A stretch of DNA of 64,000 nt, from positions 1-64,000 of the forward strand of contig DAIQOI010000003.1 in the NCBI GenBank assembly GCA_036787955.1, read 5' to 3'. The notes beneath the pieces are model-generated. The model was not told the origin of the DNA, did not search any database, and saw nothing but the letters and a program-made list of their open reading frames with translations. This stretch comes from UBA2336 sp036787955 (GTDB lineage: Bacteria > Bacteroidota > Bacteroidia > Cytophagales > Cyclobacteriaceae). The stretch's first letter is position 1, and each line of letters starts with the position of its first letter. Position numbers and translations under genes: made by a program. This document shows, one piece after another, positions 44,763 to 52,863 of the stretch.

Positions 44763-45206
44763 GTGGATTCAGTAAGCTACAAAACCCGTATTCCCAGCCA
44801 GGCTTCGTATGAAAAGACCTGGTATGTAGTAGATGCCCGCGATCAGGTACTTGGGCGACTGGCCAGCCGGGTGGCATATCTTATCCGCGGTAAGCACAAA
44901 ACCACCTATGCTCCCAATATGGATTGCGGTGATCACGTTATCGTAATCAATGCCGATAAGGTGCGCATGACAGGCAGAAAATGGACCAAGCGTGTAATTT
45001 TTACCCACTCAGGTTATCCGGGCAGTCAGCGCGAACTAACCCCGGCTTACATCCATTCCAAAAGGCCCGAGCGCCTGGTGGAACATGCCGTGCGTGGTAT
45101 GCTGCCCAAAAACAGGTTAGGGCGCCAGTTATTCCGCAGCCTGCATGTATATGCCGGCCCCGAGCATCCGCATGCCGCACAACAACCTCAGGTCATTAAT
45201 ATTTGA
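44763..45206 (+). CDS. rplM: 50S ribosomal protein L13
   Basis: 147 residues from a GTG at 44763. The longest frame begins at an ATG at 44667, but that start is upstream of the likely transcription start and would add 32 non-family residues; GTG gives the standard N-terminus (VDSVSYKTRIP) and length. L13 binds 23S rRNA early in 50S assembly. Conserved blocks: WYVVDARDQVLGRLAS, VDCGD-like MDCGDHVIVINADK and RAVRGMLPK-like HAVRGMLPKNRLGR. Operon with rpsI two bases downstream. Confidence 0.95.
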   Translation: MDSVSYKTRIPSQASYEKTWYVVDARDQVLGRLASRVAYLIRGKHKTTYAPNMDCGDHVIVINADKVRMTGRKWTKRVIFTHSGYPGSQRELTPAYIHSKRPERLVEHAVRGMLPKNRLGRQLFRSLHVYAGPEHPHAAQQPQVINI

Positions 45207-45208
45207 AT

Positions 45209-45595
45209 ATGGAGATTATCAACGCAACAGGAAGAAGAAAAACCTCTGTAGCCAGGGTTTATCTCAAGCCCGGCAAAGGCGACATACAAATCAATGAGCG
45301 TCCGCTCACCGACTACTTTCATTCCGAGATTCATCAGTCATTAATTAAATATCCGCTTCAGGTAGCCAAAGCCGAAAACCAGTACGATGTACAGGTTAAT
45401 GTGGAGGGCGGTGGCATCAAAGGCCAGGCCGAAGCCATTCGCCTGGGTATAGCCCGCGCTTTGGTGCAGGTTAATGAAGAGAATAAAGCTGCGTTGCGCA
45501 AAGAAGGATTACTGACCCGCGACAGCCGCATGGTGGAGCGGAAAAAGTACGGACGCAGGAAAGCCCGCAGAAGATTCCAGTTCAGCAAACGCTAA
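45209..45595 (+). CDS. rpsI: 30S ribosomal protein S9
   Basis: 128 residues from the ATG at 45209, two bases after the rplM stop; a TTG two codons earlier would overlap rplM and is not needed. S9 reaches the P-site tRNA with its C-terminal tail, here the typical KKYGRRKARRRFQFSKR. Other blocks are ATGRRKTSVARVYL and VEGGGIKGQAEAIRLGIARAL. Confidence 0.98.
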   Translation: MEIINATGRRKTSVARVYLKPGKGDIQINERPLTDYFHSEIHQSLIKYPLQVAKAENQYDVQVNVEGGGIKGQAEAIRLGIARALVQVNEENKAALRKEGLLTRDSRMVERKKYGRRKARRRFQFSKR

Positions 45596-45601
45596 TAGAT
45601 C

Positions 45602-46378
45602 ATGGCAAGAAAACTTACCTATCAGGAATTATTGGAAGCCGGAGTTCACTTCGGCCACCTTACCCGCAAATGGAACCCGAAGATGGCCGAGTACATCTTC
45701 ATGGAGAACAATGGCATTCACCTTATTGATCTGAACAAAACCCTTGAATGCCTGGAAGAAGCGGCCTATGCCATGAAAAACATAGTTCGGTCCGGGCGCA
45801 AGATCATGTTTGTTGCCACCAAGAAGCAGGCAAAAGATATTGTGACCGAAGAGGCAAAACGCCTGAACATGCCTTACGTAACCGAGCGGTGGCTGGGGGG
45901 CATGCTCACCAACTTTGCTACCATCCGCAAGTCGCTGAAAAAATTGGCCCAAATTGAAAAACTGCTGAAAGACGAATCGGCTCAAAAAGGGCTTCAGAAA
46001 AAGGAGCGGCTGATGCTGGCCCGTGAAAAAGCAAAACTCGAGCGGCAGCTGGGTGGTATTGTTGATCTGAACCGGCTGCCGGCAGCACTTTTTGTAATTG
46101 ACGTAAAGCGCGAGCACATTGCCGTAGCCGAAGCCCAGAAACTCAACATTCCGGTGTTTGCCATGGTCGACACCAACTCTGATCCAACCCTGGTTGATTT
46201 TCCCATTCCGGCCAATGACGATGCCTTCAAGTCCATTGCCCTTATTACCAAATACATTGGTGAAGTGATCGAGGAAGGCCTGATGGAGCGGAAAAAGGAT
46301 AAGGAAGAAGCCAACCTGAAGAAGGAAGAAGAGGAAAAGCGCAAGGTTGACGAAGCAGCCGTTGAAGAAAGCAAATAA
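45602..46378 (+). CDS. rpsB: 30S ribosomal protein S2
   Basis: 258 residues. S2 binds the 30S neck late in assembly. Blocks: LLEAGVHFGHLTRKWNPKM, YIFMENNGIHLIDL, PYVTERWLGGMLTNF and AMVDTNSDP. A charged K/E-rich C-terminal extension of about 25 residues follows the conserved core, as in many Bacteroidota S2 proteins. It ends 26 bases before a strong terminator that separates it from tsf. Confidence 0.98.
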   Translation: MARKLTYQELLEAGVHFGHLTRKWNPKMAEYIFMENNGIHLIDLNKTLECLEEAAYAMKNIVRSGRKIMFVATKKQAKDIVTEEAKRLNMPYVTERWLGGMLTNFATIRKSLKKLAQIEKLLKDESAQKGLQKKERLMLAREKAKLERQLGGIVDLNRLPAALFVIDVKREHIAVAEAQKLNIPVFAMVDTNSDPTLVDFPIPANDDAFKSIALITKYIGEVIEEGLMERKKDKEEANLKKEEEEKRKVDEAAVEESK

Positions 46379-46403
46379 ATTACTTTCTGGTATTCAGGAT
46401 AAG

Positions 46404-46436
46404 GAACATCGGCTGCGCAGGCCGATGTTCTTTTTT
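46404..46436 (+). terminator. hairpin terminator/attenuator between rpsB and tsf
   Basis: Perfect 10-base stem GAACATCGGC (46404-46413) with GCCGATGTTC (46421-46430), seven-base loop, then six T. Sits between two genes normally in one operon, so it may set the ratio of tsf to rpsB messages. Confidence 0.9.
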
Positions 46437-46474
46437 AGATGTGAACACAATTAATCAAAAAAACAACCATAACT

Positions 46475-47308
46475 ATGATTTCAGCACAGGACGTAAACAA
46501 GCTCCGGCAAATGACCGGTGCCGGCATGATGGATTGCAAAAAAGCCCTGACCGAAGCCAATGGCGATTTTGAAAAAGCCATTGAAATACTTCGGAAAAAA
46601 GGACAGAAGGTGTCCGCCTCCCGGATGGATAAAGAGGCCCGGGAGGGTTCCGTATTTGTAAAAGTAAGCGATGACAACCGCGAGGCAGTACTGATTGCGT
46701 TAAACTGCGAAACTGATTTTGTAGCCAAAAATGAGGAATTTCAAAACCTTGGCAAGCTGATAGCCGAAACAGCTTTTAAACACAAACCTGGTGATAAAGA
46801 GTCGCTGCTGGCCCTTCCGGCAGGTAATCTTACCGTACAGGAAAAAATCATCGAACTGGTGGGGAAGATTGGAGAAAAAATTGAAATATCAGAGTATGTT
46901 TACTTGACTGGTGAACCCGTTGTTGCGTATATTCACGCAGGTGCCAAGTTAGGCGTGTTGGTGTCGTTGAAAAGTGCCAACGGGGTGTCAGATTCGGTGC
47001 TGGCTGCCGGCAAGGATGTAGGCATGCAGGTGGCGGCCATGAATCCGGTGGCGGTTGATGAAAATTCGGTTGATAAAGCCTTGATTGATAAGGAAATGGA
47101 GATAGCGAAAGCCCAGGTACTTGCCGAAGGAAAACCGGAAAACATGGTGGAAAAGATAGCCCAGGGCAAGGTGAACAAATTTTTAAAAGAAAACACACTT
47201 CTTGCACAGGCTTTCGTTAAAGATAACAGCAAAACGGTGGGACAATACCTCAATGAAGTGAGCAAAGGTCTAACCGTTTCAGCCTTTAAGCGGGTTGCCA
47301 TTGGGTAA
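46475..47308 (+). CDS. tsf: translation elongation factor Ts
   Basis: 277 residues. EF-Ts recharges EF-Tu by exchanging GDP for GTP. The N-terminal UBA-like domain reads VNKLRQMTGAGMMDCKKAL, followed by the core-domain ALNCETDFVAKNEEF motif with the TDFV contact to EF-Tu, and the C-terminal SKTVGQYL region. No TAnnTTTG promoter is seen after the upstream terminator, so expression likely depends on read-through from the rplM promoter. Confidence 0.98.
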   Translation: MISAQDVNKLRQMTGAGMMDCKKALTEANGDFEKAIEILRKKGQKVSASRMDKEAREGSVFVKVSDDNREAVLIALNCETDFVAKNEEFQNLGKLIAETAFKHKPGDKESLLALPAGNLTVQEKIIELVGKIGEKIEISEYVYLTGEPVVAYIHAGAKLGVLVSLKSANGVSDSVLAAGKDVGMQVAAMNPVAVDENSVDKALIDKEMEIAKAQVLAEGKPENMVEKIAQGKVNKFLKENTLLAQAFVKDNSKTVGQYLNEVSKGLTVSAFKRVAIG

Positions 47309-47369
47309 CTGAATAAGGTAACGGCGGGTGTGGAGTTTTATATGGCTTGTCATACTAATTGCATTGCTT

Positions 47370-48125
47370 ATGAAAATCTGGATTAGCTGGCCTATTCTTG
47401 TATTGCTTATCGGCCATTATCATTTGGTTTTCAGTCAGAATCTTGGCAGGCCCAAACGCACTTACATAGAAACAAAGTACACGCTTGAAAGACTTGCGCG
47501 CATGGGCAGCGATGATCCCAATGCCTTAGGTACAGTTCAGTCGCTGCCCATGCCCCCGCCCGATGTGATCGGAAATGATCTGCTCAAACCCTATTTCAGT
47601 GTATCAACTTTCATATTAAACGACAGTACTTTACTGAGCGGATTACCTGCCAGATTATATTTGATACGCAATGAATTTGATGTAAAAGCGCCAATTGGTA
47701 TCCGCACCCTGAGAGGCGATCGGGTAAAAAGTTTTATTTGGGTTGACAGCGCCTCAAAAAAAACAGAAGTGTATGTTAACATGAAAGAATACCGCAGTGA
47801 AAACGGGATACAGGGAGCCGGGTTCATGCAGATTCTTTCGGAAGGCAAAATAGGTTTACTGAAGCAGACTGAAATCATCTTTAAAAAAGCCAATTACCAT
47901 GTTGCCATGCACGTGGGTAGTCCGGATCATCAATTTGTCCGAAAAACACATTTGTATTATCTGGTAGATAAAACCTTTCGTCCTGTTCCGAAGGCCAAAA
48001 GAGTGTTGTCCATATTTCCCGATCACCATGAGGAACTGCAGCGATTTATAAAAATAAACCAACTTGACCTGAACCAGGAATATCACCTTCAGGCTTTGAC
48101 TGACTACTACAACTCCCTGAAGTAG
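47370..48125 (+). CDS. secreted hypothetical protein
   Basis: 251 residues from the ATG at 47370, which opens a clean signal peptide (1-22, ends LVFSQ). An upstream in-frame GTG at 47328 is less likely. The mature part is about 230 residues of mixed alpha/beta with no motif I recognise; distinct segments are LPMPPPDVIGNDLLKPYFSV, GIRTLRGDRVKSFIWVDSAS and FPDHHEELQRFIKINQLDL. It lies 61 bases after tsf and is followed by a decayed copy of its own 3' half. Confidence 0.6.
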   Translation: MKIWISWPILVLLIGHYHLVFSQNLGRPKRTYIETKYTLERLARMGSDDPNALGTVQSLPMPPPDVIGNDLLKPYFSVSTFILNDSTLLSGLPARLYLIRNEFDVKAPIGIRTLRGDRVKSFIWVDSASKKTEVYVNMKEYRSENGIQGAGFMQILSEGKIGLLKQTEIIFKKANYHVAMHVGSPDHQFVRKTHLYYLVDKTFRPVPKAKRVLSIFPDHHEELQRFIKINQLDLNQEYHLQALTDYYNSLK

Positions 48126-48166
48126 GTGCGTTTAACGAGAGACGATCGTTTAAAGAGTTTCACCAA

Positions 48167-48321
48167 GGTAAAATCGCTTTCTGAAACAAACAGAGGTGAT
48201 TTTTAAGAGACCACTATCATGTTGCCCTGATTGAAATTCACCGGTTCATAAGAATTAATTAACCTGAATGACGAGTAACTACCTGATAGTGCTCTTTGAT
48301 TACTGTAACTCTCTGAATTAG
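48167..48321 (+). pseudogene. decayed partial duplicate of the preceding secreted-protein gene
   Basis: Two blocks match the gene that ends at 48125. Block 1, from 48167, aligns GGTAAAATCGCTTTCTGAAA with the parent's GGCAAAATAGGTTTACTGAA near 47846 and continues through CATGTTGCC, with a one-base deletion. Block 2, at 48253-48321, mirrors the last 24 codons: TGATTACTGTAACTCTCTGA against TGACTACTACAACTCCCTGA, including a stop in the same place. The intervening part of the parent is missing and stops interrupt every frame. A dead tandem paralogue. Confidence 0.7.
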
Positions 48322-48325
48322 GAAG

Positions 48326-50077
48326 TCAGATCTGAAACTGCTTCTGCAGGTTTTCAATGGTGGTCCGGTTAACGTTCCGGAAATCAAGAATCATCAATCC
48401 ATCCAGTGCCTGATTAAATTTGGGGTCAACATTAAAGCCAATGATGCGGGCATTCTGCTGAATGTACTTTTTCAACAACACGGGTGCCGAGCGGATAGCC
48501 GGCTCGATATCGTCAATTATTTTATCCAGCTTATGCAGATCCCTGCCCGTGCCCTTGAGCAGCAGTTCTGCCTCCTGAAGAATGGATGCATTTACTCTGA
48601 ATTTTTTCCGCGGTTCAATGAAGGCTGCCAGCTCCTTATCAAAATAGTAGTGCTGAATAAATGCAACAATTACGCCTTTCGATACCTTGGAATAATAGTT
48701 ACTGATACTTACCGGACCGATAATGTAGTTGTATTCCGGATGCTGAATAAGAACCGATAAAATGCCACGCCATAATAGAAAAAGAGGCAGGCGTTTGTTC
48801 TGATACTCCGGAATAATAAAAGAGCGACCCAGCTCGATGGCTTCATTCAGAATAGGGATGAAGCCATCTTTCATTTTGAAAAGAGAATACGTGTAAAATC
48901 CTTTACGGCCGTATTCCCGGATAATTTCCCGCCCAAGGCCGATGCGGTAAGCGCCCACAATGCACTGCGCCTCGCGGTCGTAAAGAAACAGATGCCGGTA
49001 AAATTTATCGTACTTGTCCAAATCAATTTCTTTATTGGTGCCTTCGCCTTCCTGCCGAAAGGTGATTTCCCTGAGTCTTCCGATTTCGTACATGATATGC
49101 GGCAATTCACTGGCTTCGGCCAGGTATACGTCAAATTGTTGTTGTGAAAACAACCTGCGATGCGCAATATGGGTGAGGTCCTGCCGAATCAGCTCAGGGT
49201 TGGTTGCCCCAGGTATGGCAGAGGGCTTTAGCAGCTTCGGAAGCTTTACCTTAGACCTTGAGTTTTCGCTTACCTTTCCCAAAGCATAGGTGCGCGTTCG
49301 TAAAAAGTTGGCAGCCTGCTCTACATCCTGAAAAACTTTCAGCTCATCAGGATGTATCGGATGACCAATGCGCACACGAAGGGTGAGGTCCCTGGCCCGC
49401 GCCAGCTCATGAGGCAGCCGAAGGGTGCGAAGAGATGGATGAAGCTGACCAAGAAGCTGAAACGACCAGGAATTGTGGCCGAAAAAATAGACGGGTATTA
49501 CCGGTACGCCTGCTTTGAGTATCAGTTTAATGGCAGGCTTCTGCCAGGGCCGGTCGGTAATGTTCGTCAGGCTTCGCTGTGAAGCCGATACCTCACCGGC
49601 AGGGAACATACCCAGTCCGCCACCGTTTTTCAGGTGCTCAACAGCAGCTTTCATGCCGGCAGCGCTGGAATAGGCGTGTTTGTACGTTTCCAGCGGGTTT
49701 ACCCCGATAAAATATTCTGCAATCTGTTCAATCCTTTTCAGCAGGAAATTGGCCATCACCTTAAAATCTCCGCGCCTTCGCGCAATGAGCTCGATGAGTG
49801 CCAGACCGTCAAGGCCACCATATGGATGGTTGGAAACCGTAATGAATGCTCCTTTGGCGGGAATGCGCAACAATTCACTTTCCTCTACATCCACCCGGAT
49901 ATTCTTGCGATCAAGCAAGGCGCGTATAAATGCAAGGCCATGGTATTCCTGGATTTCCGCGTACAATTTGTTCAGCTCGGTAATACCGGAGAACTTCATT
50001 AAACCAGCAGCTATCAGCCGGTTTTTTAAGCCAGTGGCTTTTGAAAAGTCGCTTACGCTCAGCAGTTGCTTTTTCAT
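48326..50077 (-). CDS. bifunctional aminolipid synthase, OlsF/GlsF-like (PlsC + GNAT fusion)
   Basis: 583 residues. The N-terminal half (about 30-270) is a PlsC-type acyltransferase with NHPYGGLD (83-90, the H-x4-D-like motif) and MFPAGEVS. The C-terminal half (about 300-560) is a GNAT-type N-acyltransferase with IGRLREITFRQEGEGTN and HLFLYDREAQCIVGAYRIG, as in OlsB. Fusions of this kind (OlsF) make ornithine lipids in Serratia and Flavobacterium, and related enzymes make glycine lipids in Bacteroidota. The N-acyl step would be done by the C-terminal half and the O-acyl step by the N-terminal half. Amino acid specificity is not readable. A small coiled-coil gene lies 11 bases upstream on the same strand. 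Confidence 0.82.
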   Translation of the reverse strand: MKKQLLSVSDFSKATGLKNRLIAAGLMKFSGITELNKLYAEIQEYHGLAFIRALLDRKNIRVDVEESELLRIPAKGAFITVSNHPYGGLDGLALIELIARRRGDFKVMANFLLKRIEQIAEYFIGVNPLETYKHAYSSAAGMKAAVEHLKNGGGLGMFPAGEVSASQRSLTNITDRPWQKPAIKLILKAGVPVIPVYFFGHNSWSFQLLGQLHPSLRTLRLPHELARARDLTLRVRIGHPIHPDELKVFQDVEQAANFLRTRTYALGKVSENSRSKVKLPKLLKPSAIPGATNPELIRQDLTHIAHRRLFSQQQFDVYLAEASELPHIMYEIGRLREITFRQEGEGTNKEIDLDKYDKFYRHLFLYDREAQCIVGAYRIGLGREIIREYGRKGFYTYSLFKMKDGFIPILNEAIELGRSFIIPEYQNKRLPLFLLWRGILSVLIQHPEYNYIIGPVSISNYYSKVSKGVIVAFIQHYYFDKELAAFIEPRKKFRVNASILQEAELLLKGTGRDLHKLDKIIDDIEPAIRSAPVLLKKYIQQNARIIGFNVDPKFNQALDGLMILDFRNVNRTTIENLQKQFQI

Positions 50078-50088
50078 GGATTAATCCA

Positions 50089-50355
50089 TCACTTTTTACT
50101 GCGCTTTGCAAAGGCGGTTTTCATGGCACGTTCCAGTTCCTTGCCGGCACGTTTTAAACTTTCTTCCACTTCTTTCCAGCGCTCCTTGTCGCTTATTTCC
50201 TGTTTTAGTTTTTCAGCCGAATGGCGCAACTCCTCATAGCGGCTCTCGAACTCCTTCTCCAGCTTTTCACCAGCCTGGTTCAGTTCGGCCATGAATTCAT
50301 CAATCTTTTTGCCGAGATTTCTGAGCGCTTTCTCAGCTTTTCCTTCTGTTTTCAT
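50089..50355 (-). CDS. small charged coiled-coil protein, hypothetical
   Basis: 88 residues, almost wholly alpha-helical with E/K-rich heptads (EKLEKEFESRYEELRHSAEK), basic tail FAKRSKK. No signal peptide or membrane segment. Family not recognised. It sits 11 bases upstream of the OlsF-like gene and is probably co-transcribed. Confidence 0.6.
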   Translation of the reverse strand: MKTEGKAEKALRNLGKKIDEFMAELNQAGEKLEKEFESRYEELRHSAEKLKQEISDKERWKEVEESLKRAGKELERAMKTAFAKRSKK

Positions 50356-50599
50356 AACTGCCGGTTTTTACGTTGGTATTTTTATCCGCTGGCCTATATT
50401 ACAAAACTTCCGGAAACAAAGTCCTAAGCCACATTAAAAGCCAGTGAATAACGTTGAATTTAACGGGTTTCAGGATGGGTGCACAGAGCTGACACTAACC
50501 CCGTAAAGATTATGAGGTGTCAGATCGGACAAAAAATAAAGAAATATCGAAACCTATCCGGAAACACTGCGCTTTGATTATTTTGCCCTGAAATACGTT

Positions 50600-50722
50600 A
50601 TGCGGCAAATCATCATTATCATGCTCATGCTTTCAGCGCTGTTAATTTCCTGCGCGTCTTCCGGAAAACCCAAAAAGCTAAAACCCGGCAAGCCCATACC
50701 CTGTCCGGTTAAAGATTGCTAA
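50600..50722 (+). CDS. 40-residue lipoprotein upstream of cmk
   Basis: ATG at 50600 opens 40 codons: a hydrophobic signal MRQIIIIMLMLSALLISC with lipobox LLISC (Cys18), then a short Pro/Lys-rich tail KPKKLKPGKPIPCPVKDC with two further Cys. The clean lipobox, full translation-unit structure and two-base spacing to the cmk ATG argue for a real gene. I know no function. Being so short it is easily missed by gene callers. Confidence 0.6.
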   Translation: MRQIIIIMLMLSALLISCASSGKPKKLKPGKPIPCPVKDC

Positions 50723-50724
50723 GT

Positions 50725-51411
50725 ATGCTGAAGCGCCTCATCATTGCCATTGATGGTTACTCAGCTTGTGGCAAAAGCACCACAGCCCGGTCGGCAGCAC
50801 GGATACTTGGGTATCGCTATATTGATACCGGGGCCATGTACCGGGCTGTAACGCTGTATTTTCTGGACCATCACGTTTCGCTAACCAACCCCAGAGAAGT
50901 TGACAGGGCCCTGGAGCAGATCAATATTTCTTTCCGCGTAAATGCAGCAGGCGAGAGCGAGACTTTTTTAAATGGCTTGAACGTGGAGCAGGCGATCCGC
51001 GAGTTGCGGGTAGCTGAAAAAGTAAGCCAGGTAAGTGCCCTGAAGGCTGTGCGCACAAAACTGGTCGATCAGCAACGAAAAATAGGCAGGCACAAAGGCG
51101 TGGTGATGGATGGCCGTGATATTGGAACGGTGGTCTTTCCCGATGCCGACTTAAAGTTTTTTATGACCGCCGACATCAAGGTACGTGCTATGCGCCGGCA
51201 ACGCGAGCTTTTGGAAAAAGACATCCTGGCCGACCTGGATTCGGTTATTGAAAACCTTCGCGAACGGGACCGCATTGACACCACCCGGGCCGAGAGCCCA
51301 CTGCGCCAGGCACCCGATGCAATCGTAATAGACACCACCCATTTGACCATTGATGAACAGGTGGATGAGGTGGTGCGAAGGGCCGTTTCGTTGATGGTAA
51401 AACCGCGTTAA
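50725..51411 (+). CDS. cmk: cytidylate kinase
   Basis: 228 residues from the ATG at 50725; a TTG three codons earlier overlaps the lipoprotein gene. Cmk phosphorylates CMP and dCMP. P-loop IDGYSACGKSTTARS near the N-terminus, then IDTGAMYRAVTLYFL and MDGRDIGTVVFPDADLKFF. A typical single-domain bacterial enzyme. It is translationally coupled to the small lipoprotein gene upstream. Confidence 0.96.
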   Translation: MLKRLIIAIDGYSACGKSTTARSAARILGYRYIDTGAMYRAVTLYFLDHHVSLTNPREVDRALEQINISFRVNAAGESETFLNGLNVEQAIRELRVAEKVSQVSALKAVRTKLVDQQRKIGRHKGVVMDGRDIGTVVFPDADLKFFMTADIKVRAMRRQRELLEKDILADLDSVIENLRERDRIDTTRAESPLRQAPDAIVIDTTHLTIDEQVDEVVRRAVSLMVKPR

Positions 51412-51451
51412 ACGCCCTGCCTGAAAACCTTTTTAATGTCAGATTTATAGT

Positions 51452-51459
51452 TAATTTTG
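51452..51459 (+). promoter_or_regulatory. candidate -7 element of the nqr operon
   Basis: TAATTTTG fits TAnnTTTG, 36 bases before the nqrA ATG. The -33 region is a T-run rather than a clear TTTG. Confidence 0.4.
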
Positions 51460-51494
51460 CCACCGTTCAATTTTTACCTAACCGTACATTTTGC

Positions 51495-52859
51495 ATGGGT
51501 CGATTCATCCGGTTAAAAAAAGGTTACGATATCCATCTTGCCGGTAAAGCTGCTCCCCGCGTTGCTGCTGTTGACCAACCTGAAACGTTTGCTATCAAAC
51601 CCACTGATTTTCATGGTATTTACATGCCTAAACCAGTGGTAAAGGAAGGCGATACCGTAAAAGCAGGCTCAGTTCTTTTCCACGACAAGCGCAATGAAAA
51701 AATTGTTTTTACCGCCCCGGTGAGCGGTGAAGTTGTTGAAATAAAACGTGGAGAAAAGCGCAAGCTCCTGGAGATTAAAATATTGGCCGATAAAACCGTT
51801 GAACACCTGCCCTTTACCAGGTACTCGGTGTCTGAACTTGCCAGCTTGTCGCGCGAGAAAGCCCTTGAACAACTCCTGCAGAGTGGCGTGTGGGTAAACA
51901 TTGTTCAGCGTCCTTTCGGCATCGTGGCCGATCCGAACGAAAAACCCAAATCCATTTTCATTTCCGCATTTGATTCAGCACCGCTTGCACCGGATTACAA
52001 TATACTATTTAAAGGACAGGAACAGTATTTTCAGGCCGGTATCGATGTTTTAAAAAAATTTACCTCAGGTCCCATTCATGTAAATGTTCACTCCGAACGC
52101 GAGATATCACCTGTTTTTTCGCAGGCTAAAGGTGTTGAACTGAATAAGTTTTCCGGACCTCATCCATCCGGCTGTGTAGGAGTTCAGATCCATCATATTG
52201 ACCCGATTAACAAAGGAGATATTGTTTGGACAATCCAGCCCCAGGGAGTTATTGAAATAGGAAAATTATTCCTGAACGGCATTTACGATGCTTCACGCAT
52301 TATAGCACTGGCCGGTTCCGAAGTTAAAGAACCACAGTACTATAAAACGTATACCGGTGCTTCCGTTAAAAAATTTTTATCGAATAACCTGAAACAGGAT
52401 CACGTACGTGTTGTTTCAGGTAATGTGCTGACAGGCACGAGCATTGGCAAAGACGGTCATCTGGGATTCTTCGATCACCTGATTACGGTAATCCCCGAAG
52501 GTGATTATTATGAATTCCTTGGCTGGATCAAACCCAGTTTTAAGAAGTTAAGTTTACACAGGGCTTTCGGATTGCTGTCTTTTATTAACCCCAGAAAGGA
52601 ATATGTGGTGGACAGCAACACACATGGCGAACCCCGTGCTTTTGTGCAGACCGGTGTATTCGAAAAGGTTACACCCATGGATATTCTGCCCACCTACCTG
52701 CTGAAAGCAATTATTGCTGAAGATTATGACGAAATGGAAGCACTGGGCATTTATGAAGTAATTGAAGAGGATCTTGCTTTGTGTGAATTTGTGGACGTAA
52801 GCAAACACAACGTTCAGGAACTGATACGCGAAGGAATAGATCTGATTATGAACAGCTGA
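51495..52859 (+). CDS. nqrA: Na(+)-translocating NADH:quinone reductase subunit A
   Basis: 454 residues, no membrane segment. NqrA is the peripheral subunit of the Na+-pumping NADH:quinone oxidoreductase, proposed to hold a quinone site. Diagnostic N-terminus FIRLKKGYDIHLAGKAAP and the VVKEGDTVKAGSVLFHDK lipoyl-like segment are present, as is the GPHPSGCVGVQIHHIDPIN block. First gene of a five-gene operon; four bases precede nqrB. Confidence 0.95.
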   Translation: MGRFIRLKKGYDIHLAGKAAPRVAAVDQPETFAIKPTDFHGIYMPKPVVKEGDTVKAGSVLFHDKRNEKIVFTAPVSGEVVEIKRGEKRKLLEIKILADKTVEHLPFTRYSVSELASLSREKALEQLLQSGVWVNIVQRPFGIVADPNEKPKSIFISAFDSAPLAPDYNILFKGQEQYFQAGIDVLKKFTSGPIHVNVHSEREISPVFSQAKGVELNKFSGPHPSGCVGVQIHHIDPINKGDIVWTIQPQGVIEIGKLFLNGIYDASRIIALAGSEVKEPQYYKTYTGASVKKFLSNNLKQDHVRVVSGNVLTGTSIGKDGHLGFFDHLITVIPEGDYYEFLGWIKPSFKKLSLHRAFGLLSFINPRKEYVVDSNTHGEPRAFVQTGVFEKVTPMDILPTYLLKAIIAEDYDEMEALGIYEVIEEDLALCEFVDVSKHNVQELIREGIDLIMNS

Positions 52860-52863
52860 TACC

